64,000 nt of DNA from Crocinitomicaceae bacterium (lineage in GTDB: Bacteria; Bacteroidota; Bacteroidia; Flavobacteriales_G; Salibacteraceae): contig PAVO01000030.1 of NCBI GenBank assembly GCA_002713215.1, positions 1 through 64,000 of the forward strand. Reading direction: 5' to 3'. The notes beneath the pieces are model-generated. The model was not told where the DNA came from, ran no database searches, and saw only the letters and a list, made by a program, of their open reading frames with translations. This document shows, piece by piece, positions 57,321 through 64,000 of the stretch; positions within the stretch are counted from its first letter, which is position 1; each line of letters opens with the position of its first letter. The translations under genes were made by a program, and so were the position numbers.

Positions 57321-58670
57321 TTACGCGGCACTAGCTAAGCGCACCAGCGATAATTCTTTTTTCGAGCGTTTCAGTGCTGCCATACTGACGTTATAGGTGA
57401 AATCAACCGCTACTTGACTGGTTTGAACGTCACGGACGGTTAGCGGCCTTGCTAGTTTTAAGCCACTAAACGAGCGCACACGACTCATTACGACATACGT
57501 TAAGCCGTCAGCATTAAAATTACCGCCAAGGTCAACAACGGCCTCGTCAAGCGTCATGCCTTGTGATTTGTGAGCGGTAATGGCATAACCAAGTTTAATT
57601 GGCAGCTGCTTGAATGTACCGACATGTTCTTTCTCCAACCCTTTGCCAGAGCCATCATATGCGTATGCCTTAAATTCAAACTGCTCAACATGTGCATAGC
57701 CACCACGGTCGAGTTTGACCTTTACAGCATTTTTCGTGAAGCCTACGACTGTTCCCAAGTCGCCATTAAAGTAATTGGCTTGCTGGTTGTTTGCACAAAG
57801 CAGCACTCGGGTATTCATTTTCAAGTTAATTGATTTAGGGACAGGTGCCATTGATGGTTTAAAGTCGTCTTCTATTTCAGCATCAAAAGTGACAATCTGG
57901 CCTTGCAGTTGATTGAATTTCTCTTCATTGATTTGATTAACCTTGCGGTTCGTTTTGCAAATACGAAGCGCATTAGGCGTCTCTTGCCCTACAGCGAGAC
58001 GATTAATGTAATCAACACATTTGTCGACCTCTCGACCCAAGCGTAAGTGGCGTAGGATATCTTTTTGTATTTCGTTATCTTGGCGCACATATTCAAACAA
58101 TACGAATGTCTTAACATTGGCCATTTGATAGCTTTTAGCTTCGAACGCGAATACGCGTTTTCCATAAGCGGCTCTGAGTGCCAACGCTTCATCTGAGCCA
58201 TCTTGAACAACAGGAGCCAACTGACAAAAGTCGCCAACAAAAATCACTTGAACGCCACCAAAGGGGAGGTCGTTTTTCATCGCAACTTTCAACCTGGCGT
58301 CAACCATGTCTAACTTGTCGCAACGAACCATGGACACTTCGTCAATTAGAAGTATTTTTAGTTTTCTGAGCTTCTGTTGGGTTTGAGGGTTCATTTTACG
58401 CGCACTGTGAATATCAGTAGTGTGCTGATTAAAACCCATGAATGAATCGAGTGTTTGTCCGCCGATATTGAGTGCAGCGATACCTGTAGAGGCAGTTAGC
58501 ACTAAGTCTCTAATGTTATCGGCCAGAAAGCGAATAAGGTGGGATTTGCCAACGCCGCCACCGCCAGTGATCAGGATGTTTTCACCTGTTAGCGCACCCT
58601 GATAGACAAGCTTCTGTCCATCAGTCAGTGTTTTGTAGTCAGCATTTTGAGCTAGTGCAACAGTTGGCAT
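57321..58670 (-). CDS. PIF1/RecD-type DNA helicase
   Basis: 449 aa. Walker A ITGGGGVGKS (34-43), ILLIDEVSMV (Walker B, about 106-115), GDFCQLAPV, and the C-terminal AITAHKSQGMTLDEAVVDLG motif belong to superfamily 1B helicases of the PIF1 group, which unwind DNA 5'-3'. The ATG follows CGGGGGATAC, a leader variant. It heads an operon with 56750 and the CYTH protein. Likely part of replicon maintenance or recombination. Confidence 0.9.
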   Translation of the reverse strand: MPTVALAQNADYKTLTDGQKLVYQGALTGENILITGGGGVGKSHLIRFLADNIRDLVLTASTGIAALNIGGQTLDSFMGFNQHTTDIHSARKMNPQTQQKLRKLKILLIDEVSMVRCDKLDMVDARLKVAMKNDLPFGGVQVIFVGDFCQLAPVVQDGSDEALALRAAYGKRVFAFEAKSYQMANVKTFVLFEYVRQDNEIQKDILRHLRLGREVDKCVDYINRLAVGQETPNALRICKTNRKVNQINEEKFNQLQGQIVTFDAEIEDDFKPSMAPVPKSINLKMNTRVLLCANNQQANYFNGDLGTVVGFTKNAVKVKLDRGGYAHVEQFEFKAYAYDGSGKGLEKEHVGTFKQLPIKLGYAITAHKSQGMTLDEAVVDLGGNFNADGLTYVVMSRVRSFSGLKLARPLTVRDVQTSQVAVDFTYNVSMAALKRSKKELSLVRLASAA

Positions 58671-58694
58671 GTATCCCCCGAATCAACAGGTTAC

Positions 58695-58736
58695 ATCATA
58701 CCAACTCGCAACATAAAATACAACAAATATGTTGTT
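58695..58736 (-). promoter_or_regulatory. palindromic promoter, AATA core
   Basis: Palindrome at 58719-58736 with first base T; -10 TATGAT at 58695-58700 after TGG. Drives 58670-56046. Confidence 0.8.
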
Positions 58737-58757
58737 TTAATGTGGTTGCTTAAGAGA

Positions 58758-59063
58758 TTAAATCTTCGATACCGATTTGGGGGTAAAGCATTTGTGCTCA
58801 ATTTTACCAGCGAACTCAGGGTGTTTCTCGATAACAAGAATATCGTCTTCAGTCGCTTTGTGAATGAGGCCTGGAGTTTCAATTTCACAGTGCTCACACC
58901 AAAAAACACGGTGTTTCAAACCATAATGAAAGATGACGTCGTGATTTTCCATGCAGGTTATTTCACTGCACTCAGGGCAAGTAATTTCTAACCAGTGATT
59001 AGGTGCAGGGTAAATACGTTTTGCACCAGAGCGAGCTTCATCGAATGGTAAACGAATAGACAT
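58758..59063 (-). CDS. zinc-ribbon protein (101 aa)
   Basis: CPECSEITC and CEHCEIE form a zinc site; HDVIFHYGLKH adds histidines. CAAGGATGTGAC precedes the ATG. Third gene of the 60079 operon. Confidence 0.7.
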   Translation of the reverse strand: MSIRLPFDEARSGAKRIYPAPNHWLEITCPECSEITCMENHDVIFHYGLKHRVFWCEHCEIETPGLIHKATEDDILVIEKHPEFAGKIEHKCFTPKSVSKI

Positions 59064-59086
59064 GTCACATCCTTGTAGGGGAGCTG

Positions 59087-59617
59087 TTACTCGCCTTTAA
59101 CTGTTTGGGTTGCCACCTCTACTGAGGGGATAAAGGCTTCTAATCGCCCGATCTGATTGTCGCTCAATCCCGCTTCGGCAAGCTCTAAAAGCTCGTAGGC
59201 TTTCTCAGGTGAGCTAATTTCAATTTTTCCAGACTCAGGGCCGCTACCATGTTGCTCATAGTGCGACAGCTCTCCGTCGATGGCTGTGTCAGTCAACGAG
59301 CCAGTTAAGAATACGTCACAGGTTGTGCAGCGAGGGATCTTGTCATATTCACTCGTCCACCCACCATCGACGAATACTGGTTCTTCCTGTATGGCCTCCA
59401 GCTGATCGTTTGAGAGCGACTCCGTCCCATCGGCAGTCTTACCCGCATTGATGTTATCTACGGCCTTCTGACAGCAGGTAGGGCAGTATTCGTCACCAGT
59501 ATCACCGTCAGGGTGTGAGCCAACCCAATGGTCAGGCTCAACCTTATCAAAGACGGGGGCAGCGAGCGCCATAAGCGATGCGTGCAACGTAGGGTGAATA
59601 TCTCGGAAAATATACAT
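59087..59617 (-). CDS. CxxC-containing protein, similar start to 63295-63552 (176 aa)
   Basis: IHPTLHASLMALA at the N-terminus resembles LHPTLMSLAIA of the 63295 gene. CPTC and CTTC pairs may bind zinc. CGGGGCATTACT lies before the ATG. Second gene of the 60079 operon. Function unknown. Confidence 0.7.
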   Translation of the reverse strand: MYIFRDIHPTLHASLMALAAPVFDKVEPDHWVGSHPDGDTGDEYCPTCCQKAVDNINAGKTADGTESLSNDQLEAIQEEPVFVDGGWTSEYDKIPRCTTCDVFLTGSLTDTAIDGELSHYEQHGSGPESGKIEISSPEKAYELLELAEAGLSDNQIGRLEAFIPSVEVATQTVKGE

Positions 59618-59629
59618 AGTAATGCCCCG

Positions 59630-60079
59630 TTAAATTTTGCAGGCACCGCCACAAGGATCATCGTCCATCATGGCCTGAATTTGTTCCGCCGTAAGGTTTA
59701 CTTTCACTGCGCTTGATTCAGTTTTCTTGCCGGAGCTTTTAACTACAGGGAATTTGCCATCAATCAAACGGTACTCGTTGGCATAGTTTTCCGTTGAGGT
59801 AAATTGGAAAATGTCGTTTGTGATAACACCAGCCAGACCCACAATGATGGCATCCAGTAACGTGTCCGCCTGCTTGTTGAACATTTCAACCGCTGCGTTT
59901 GGCATTAATTTAGCCGCAGCATCAAAGATCTTAATGGAGTCTTGCTTGCCTAGCTCTTGCAGCACAAAAGGCATCACGTCATCACCGTTAGATTCTGAAT
60001 TCATGGCGACAGAAATGCCCTGAGAAATAATGCCTGCAAACAAGTTGCCAGCGCGGAATTTTGTATTAAAGTTGCTCAT
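59630..60079 (-). CDS. hypothetical protein (149 aa)
   Basis: Helical protein, C-terminus CGGACKI. The leader CAGGGGGAAACACTG precedes the ATG. Heads a three-gene operon. No motif recognised. Confidence 0.75.
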   Translation of the reverse strand: MSNFNTKFRAGNLFAGIISQGISVAMNSESNGDDVMPFVLQELGKQDSIKIFDAAAKLMPNAAVEMFNKQADTLLDAIIVGLAGVITNDIFQFTSTENYANEYRLIDGKFPVVKSSGKKTESSAVKVNLTAEQIQAMMDDDPCGGACKI

Positions 60080-60131
60080 CAGTGTTTCCCCCTGAAATGT
60101 TTAAATTTGAATGAATTGCTTCGATAGGGGT

Positions 60132-60172
60132 ATATTACCATACGGGAAAATAAAAACAACATTTTTGTTGTA
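60132..60172 (-). promoter_or_regulatory. palindromic promoter, TTTT core
   Basis: Palindrome at 60155-60172 with last base A; -10 TAATAT at 60132-60137 after TGG. Drives 60079-58758. Confidence 0.8.
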
Positions 60173-60179
60173 ACTAATG

Positions 60180-60425
60180 TTATTTATTGAGTCGCAAAAA
60201 CCCACACTCACGCACCACCAGGCCTTCTATGACCAAGGAACGTATCACATCACGAAGGGACTTTTTATTGTGGTTAAAAGTAGGTAAATTGAGGCGAAGC
60301 ATGAGGTCGATATCAGTGATCCCCTGACTTCCCTTTATCGCGTCCAGAACACGAAACTTAAAGCTTCTGTTGATGGCTGCACTCATCTGGTTCATTCCAG
60401 TGATAGCCTTCCTTAAATCATCCAT
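60180..60425 (-). CDS. winged-helix-like protein (81 aa)
   Basis: RVLDAIKGSQGITDIDLMLR and LRDVIRSLVIEGLVVRE have the helix, recognition helix and wing order of winged-helix proteins. CAGGGGTTTATC precedes the chosen ATG. Last gene of the 61509 operon. A DNA-binding regulator is possible; it could be tested as a ligand of the palindrome. Confidence 0.65.
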   Translation of the reverse strand: MDDLRKAITGMNQMSAAINRSFKFRVLDAIKGSQGITDIDLMLRLNLPTFNHNKKSLRDVIRSLVIEGLVVRECGFLRLNK

Positions 60426-60483
60426 GATAAACCCCTGCATCCTAACTCTGTGAATATATCACACAGCAGCGCAGTGAGCTTTA

Positions 60484-61059
60484 TCAGCTGCGAGATAGGC
60501 ACTCGGAGATGGACATGAAGTAAGCTTCTCGTGTTTTAGCCAACCGGTCAGATAACGCATTGCAAGCTTCTGTTCTACGCGCAATATCAGCGTACTCTCG
60601 GGATCTGGTTTCTGAATGATCACAAAAGTAAGCGCTCATTCCGTCATCGTGAATAGCCTGCTTGACGCGAGCAATATGTGTTGCTACCACTTGGAATAGC
60701 TCAGTTAATCTGTTGCCGGCAAAATGTTTAAGGGCGGGTAGTGTCTCTTCTCCTGCCACTTTCAGCATGTAGCTAACAAAGCGCGTTGGTTTAGCGTTGA
60801 TTCTCTCGATGCACTCAATCAGCAATGGCTCTGCGTAGATGATGTTAAAATTGACCTGTTGTCGATATTCATCTTCGCTCATGGCCTGAAGAGTAGCCAA
60901 CTTAAGTACGATTGTATCCTGGGGTGTAAGATCAGACTGCTCAATATCGCTTTTAAGTTGAGATAAAAAACCTCGCCCAGAAGACTGGTGAGCGGCCATG
61001 TCGCCAATTATTTCGTCCATCGCAGCGAGAGCTAAGGTCTTGGTTGATACGTCGGTCAT
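60484..61059 (-). CDS. hypothetical helical protein (191 aa)
   Basis: All-helical protein with a central helix pair, no known motif. CTGGAGAGTGAC lies before the ATG. Middle gene of the operon. Confidence 0.7.
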   Translation of the reverse strand: MTDVSTKTLALAAMDEIIGDMAAHQSSGRGFLSQLKSDIEQSDLTPQDTIVLKLATLQAMSEDEYRQQVNFNIIYAEPLLIECIERINAKPTRFVSYMLKVAGEETLPALKHFAGNRLTELFQVVATHIARVKQAIHDDGMSAYFCDHSETRSREYADIARRTEACNALSDRLAKTREAYFMSISECLSRS

Positions 61060-61104
61060 GTCACTCTCCAGTTAAATTTGGGGTGATAAACACCCCGTAG
61101 CTCA

Positions 61105-61509
61105 TTAAGCAGCGTCAAAAAGTTTATATTTACGCTCGAAATCTTGCAGCGCAAACTTAACATCTTGAATTGCACCCGTCAGTCTGCCACCTTCGTTTGA
61201 GAACTCTTCCATAGCGTCAGAGTGTCGCTGATCAGCTTCCTCTTCTTCTTCTGAGTCAGCAGGCGTGTTCTGGTACTCATCTTTTGCGGCTTCCATATCT
61301 TCGTATGCGATACAGTAGTTGACGTGCGCATCCTTGACCGATTCGATAGCACCAGACAAAGGTGATACGTCGTCATCAAAAGCCCCCAAGGTCTTGCTGA
61401 GAGACTTGAAATTAACATCGCTTCGGCTCGGGTAATCTGAACCGAAACTACTCTCAAGTTCCTCGATAGCGGTTTGGACAGCTTGTTTAATTTGAAGTGA
61501 AGTGGACAT
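61105..61509 (-). CDS. hypothetical acidic helical protein (134 aa)
   Basis: Acidic coiled-coil-like protein (EMEAAKDEYQNTPADSEEEEE-type stretch). Conserved CAGGGGAAACA leader at the ATG. Heads a three-gene operon. Confidence 0.75.
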   Translation of the reverse strand: MSTSLQIKQAVQTAIEELESSFGSDYPSRSDVNFKSLSKTLGAFDDDVSPLSGAIESVKDAHVNYCIAYEDMEAAKDEYQNTPADSEEEEEADQRHSDAMEEFSNEGGRLTGAIQDVKFALQDFERKYKLFDAA

Positions 61510-61547
61510 GTTGTTTCCCCTGTAAAATGTCTCGTTTCAGTATCTAA

Positions 61548-61588
61548 ATAATACCAAAACATAAGGAGAAAACAACACTTTTGTTGTT
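61548..61588 (-). promoter_or_regulatory. palindromic promoter, CTTT core
   Basis: Palindrome at 61571-61588; -10 TATTAT at 61548-61553 after TGG. Drives 61509-60180. Confidence 0.85.
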
Positions 61589-61601
61589 ATTTCACAGGTT
61601 A

Positions 61602-61640
61602 AAAACAAAAAAGAGGTGCAAGTGTTACCACTGCACCCCT
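61602..61640 (-). terminator. terminator of 61654-63168
   Basis: GGTGCA/TGCACC stem around a GTGTTACCAC-type loop followed by UCUUUUUU on the minus strand. Confidence 0.8.
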
Positions 61641-61653
61641 TCTTAATTGTTGG

Positions 61654-63168
61654 TTATGCTACCTTTCTGCGCCAAGCCACCGCACCTAGCATTAACGCCA
61701 TCCAGTAAGACATAGAGCCACCAGATTTACTCTTTGACGCTTCTGGCGTAGTTGGTGTCGTTGTGCCAGTGTCAGTATTAGAGTCGTTACCATTGCCCGT
61801 GTCGGTGTCATCGTCAGAGTTACCATTATCTGAGTTGTCATCTTCGGCAATGTTCAGCGTTGCGTCCAAGATGTTATTAAAGCCGTTACGGTCAACATCA
61901 TAGTCATTCGAGTAAACTTCACCCTCAATGCTGTACCCAGCTTCTTGTAGAGCGCCAACAGAGATAGTGATTTGCTCTTCGCTAAGCTCAGATAGTGTCA
62001 TTTCACACGATAGGACATTACCATCAGCAGAACAAATGTCGTTTGATTCGACTACAGCGTCAGTGTAAGCAGCATCAAGACGAACTTGTGCTTTTACTTT
62101 ATCAACAACCGCATTGGTATTGTTGGTGAATGTCACATTGATGTACGTTGTAGTTTCATCACTTGCGTTCTCGTCCAGCGTTGCAGTAGCTTGCAAGTCG
62201 ATAACCTGACCTTCGCCACGACACCAGCCCATATCACACAGCATGAATGCAGCCATACCCATATCCTGAACACGTGCAGCACTTGAACGCATTAGCTGAG
62301 CAGGTTGCAGGGAGTCAGCAAGGTGTCCACCCACTTGACCATCCCATTTGCCATTGGTTGGTGTAGCAAACATTTCAAGGTAAGTCTGGCTGTTCCAGAT
62401 TTGAGAGCCACCAGCTAATTCTGCATCTGCGGCGTCTTGTGTCGCATCAGAGCCAAGATAAAGCAAACCGTCAATGCTCATGCCTGCTTCTTCTTTTTCG
62501 TCCAGAGACGCACTGTCATAAGCAGAAATGCCGCCATCATGATCGTGATACCACATGCCTTTTGACATATGAGAAGGGGTAGAGCTGCGTTCTGGGATGC
62601 AGTCACCTAAACAGCTTGATTCTGTGAATCCGTAATAGTGAACTAGTTCATGGTAAACGATAGAGTAAAACTCTGGTTGACCGCTTGATTCCACAATGTC
62701 TGACTGAGGGTTGTTAGCATAGTCAGCAAACATGGTTTCACCATACGATTCATCAGCTTCGTACTTGCCAGAAGTACCCGTTAATGTGTCGATGATGATT
62801 TTTGGAAAATTACGGCCAGCTTCCAATGAGCCAGTTGGATCTAATGCTGCAACCTCGGCTCTTACCTCAGTAAGTACAGGGCCAAGTGTCAGCGCATCGT
62901 AACCAGCGTTGTTCTGGAACTTAACGTCCCAATAGAAAGTTTGATCAGTGTTGAACTGAAGTGATACGGCGCGAGCAACGTGCTCAATCGCATCTTTACG
63001 GAACTGACCAAGAGAAACCTCTGTGCCATTGTCCAGTGTAATCATCTTAGGGTCGTTAACACCCGCGTTTTCGTCATCAAGGTATTTAATTTCAACAGGC
63101 GTTGTTACTGCCATTGCACCAAACGATACGCTAAGTGCTAGAATAGAAAGTGATTTACGTACTGACAT
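61654..63168 (-). CDS. secreted zinc metalloprotease-like protein with GlyGly-CTERM
   Basis: 504 aa. The signal peptide ends near residue 20. HELVH at about 173-177 in EFYSIVYHELVHYYG is a zinc-peptidase motif, followed by a cysteine-rich loop and HDHDGG. A beta-rich CARDB-like repeat region follows, then a low-complexity Asp/Asn/Ser/Gly linker. The C-terminus SGGSMSYWMALMLGAVAWRR matches the GlyGly-CTERM tag processed by rhombosortase. The leader CGGGGAAACCAAT is at the ATG. Expected to be surface-exposed or released. No rhombosortase is in the window. Confidence 0.85.
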   Translation of the reverse strand: MSVRKSLSILALSVSFGAMAVTTPVEIKYLDDENAGVNDPKMITLDNGTEVSLGQFRKDAIEHVARAVSLQFNTDQTFYWDVKFQNNAGYDALTLGPVLTEVRAEVAALDPTGSLEAGRNFPKIIIDTLTGTSGKYEADESYGETMFADYANNPQSDIVESSGQPEFYSIVYHELVHYYGFTESSCLGDCIPERSSTPSHMSKGMWYHDHDGGISAYDSASLDEKEEAGMSIDGLLYLGSDATQDAADAELAGGSQIWNSQTYLEMFATPTNGKWDGQVGGHLADSLQPAQLMRSSAARVQDMGMAAFMLCDMGWCRGEGQVIDLQATATLDENASDETTTYINVTFTNNTNAVVDKVKAQVRLDAAYTDAVVESNDICSADGNVLSCEMTLSELSEEQITISVGALQEAGYSIEGEVYSNDYDVDRNGFNNILDATLNIAEDDNSDNGNSDDDTDTGNGNDSNTDTGTTTPTTPEASKSKSGGSMSYWMALMLGAVAWRRKVA

Positions 63169-63211
63169 ATTGGTTTCCCCGTGTTAAATATTGTCATGTC
63201 GATTTATATTC

Positions 63212-63252
63212 ATCATACCATGATGAAATAATAAAACAACAGTTTTGTTGTT
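63212..63252 (-). promoter_or_regulatory. palindromic promoter, GTTT core
   Basis: Palindrome at 63235-63252; -10 TATGAT at 63212-63217 after TGG. Drives the protease gene. Confidence 0.85.
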
Positions 63253-63294
63253 ATAATTGATTAAAAATTGAAATATTTTAACGGAAGCTACTAG

Positions 63295-63552
63295 TTAAGC
63301 GTTTAGCTCTCTCGGTGCATCATCAGAATGGTCGTTCATTTGCTCATTCCACAGCCCAGCGTTATCCCTTTCAAATTTTAGTGGGAACTCTTCTGGGTAT
63401 CGGCTATTCATATCAAGCCAATATTCATGAAACGATGTAATTCGTTGGTAGCCGTCAGCGACAGCTTGCTCAATATTGACACTGCCGTCTTCGCTAGGGG
63501 CAGGGGTGTGTTCAATTGCAATGGCAAGTGACATCAACGTAGGGTGTAGCAC
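63295..63552 (-). CDS. hypothetical protein, similar start to 59087-59617 (85 aa)
   Basis: LHPTLMSLA resembles the start of 59087-59617. GTG is used as start on the basis of that similarity; an ATG six codons on overlaps the upstream stop (TGATG). Small acidic protein, last of its gene group. Confidence 0.6.
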   Translation of the reverse strand: MLHPTLMSLAIAIEHTPAPSEDGSVNIEQAVADGYQRITSFHEYWLDMNSRYPEEFPLKFERDNAGLWNEQMNDHSDDAPRELNA

Positions 63553-63704
63553 AAACGTGTCATCAATGGGGCGCCTGGCTCACCATCACAATCGCCAAGA
63601 ACACTGACTCGATCACCTTCAATGAGAAGTTTTTTAGGGTGGTTTGATTCGCCATGCTGGTTGATTGACCAGATCTGCCCATTATCATCAATAAAGTACG
63701 ACAT
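63534..63704 (-). CDS. small protein (56 aa)
   Basis: A 56-codon gene with AAAGGTAGTTT before the ATG; the product starts MSYFIDDNGQIWSINQ and contains a short strand-rich domain. It fills the gap between 63721 and 63552 and overlaps the next gene. Confidence 0.65.
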   Translation of the reverse strand: MSYFIDDNGQIWSINQHGESNHPKKLLIEGDRVSVLGDCDGEPGAPLMTRLCYTLR

Positions 63705-63720
63705 AAACTACCTTTAAGAG

Positions 63721-63933
63721 CTATAGAACGCCAGAAACAGTGAGTGCTTCTTCTAATTCATCGAGCACTGCGTCAATGTTACCGCCAGCACGACGGATTA
63801 TAATGGCCTGAGCAGCATGAGCAATAACATCAGATGCTTGCGCTGTAGAGATTTCCATTGAGTGAGTATTAACGGCATTGCCATCGTTATCAAATTCGTT
63901 AAGCGTGATATCAATTTTATCGTTCTGGCTCAT
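63721..63933 (-). CDS. hypothetical protein (70 aa)
   Basis: Small acidic helical protein. AAAGGTAACTCAACC lies before the ATG. First gene of the last group in the window. Its promoter may lie beyond the edge. Confidence 0.65.
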   Translation of the reverse strand: MSQNDKIDITLNEFDNDGNAVNTHSMEISTAQASDVIAHAAQAIIIRRAGGNIDAVLDELEEALTVSGVL

Positions 63934-64000
63934 GGGTTGAGTTACCTTTGTTTGGAGAATAACGGGCCCGCAGGATGCGAGGCCGAATAAAATTAGTGAC

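Noticed and set aside
1-64000. Typical lytic phage genome
   Set aside because: No capsid, terminase, portal or tail genes are visible, and many secreted proteins and a DsbD are present.

Overview
This 64 kb window looks like part of a large accessory replicon (megaplasmid, chromid or phage-plasmid) of a marine gammaproteobacterium, Alteromonadales- or Vibrio-like. That assignment is inference from moderate G+C, PEP-CTERM-like and GlyGly-CTERM sorting tails, a full-length DsbD, an LPP20-type lipoprotein and a DUF3718-type secreted protein. There are no rRNA genes, no core metabolic operons and no recognisable virion genes. About 125 genes are packed tightly, most are short and unrecognised, and most lie on the minus strand.

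The dominant feature is one promoter design repeated 39 times, always reading on the minus strand. An 18-bp palindrome (AACAACA-N4-TGTTGTT) sits with its proximal half as a TTGTTT-like -35. After 17-18 bp comes an extended -10 (TGn-TATNAT). Most of the 5' leaders then share an (A/T)TCGAAATGACAT-like block and end in CACAGGGGAAACA just before the start codon. Nearly every minus-strand operon begins with this module. A second repeated signature lies at transcript ends: nine hairpins carry UCCCCUG (seven exact) or CCCCUGU in the loop. This is the perfect complement of the CAGGGGA ribosome-binding leader. One of the nine is on the plus strand in the sense orientation, and several stems pair fully only as RNA through G-U pairs. 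Together these suggest a replicon-wide regulon with a possible RNA-RNA layer.

Layout: 1-4.8 kb holds a lipoprotein pair, a DUF1566/PEP-CTERM-like protein and a six-gene operon. 4.9-19 kb holds mostly single genes and short operons, a small P-loop ATPase, an LPP20 lipoprotein, zinc-ribbon proteins, small membrane proteins and an EF-Tu N-terminal mimic. 19-27 kb holds more sorting-tail proteins, a 355-aa unknown and seven 13-bp tandem repeats. 27-31.5 kb holds short operons and a tRNA-like RNA. 31.7-40.4 kb has more sorting-tail proteins, an HD phosphohydrolase, a jelly-roll oxygenase-like protein and a stand-alone FtsK-gamma protein. 40.6-47.3 kb has zinc-ribbon and unknown genes, then a 330-nt candidate structured RNA. 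47.3-52.5 kb has an ERCC4-type nuclease and a GNAT acetyltransferase. 52.5-58.7 kb has DsbD, membrane proteins, a CYTH triphosphatase-like protein and a PIF1-type helicase. 58.7-64 kb has zinc-binding small proteins and a GlyGly-CTERM metalloprotease.

The surface-directed genes (seven PEP-CTERM-like proteins, lipoproteins, the metalloprotease, DsbD) would depend on host sorting enzymes, since no exosortase or rhombosortase is visible here. The ERCC4 nuclease, PIF1 helicase, FtsK-gamma protein and tandem repeats are plausible DNA-maintenance functions.
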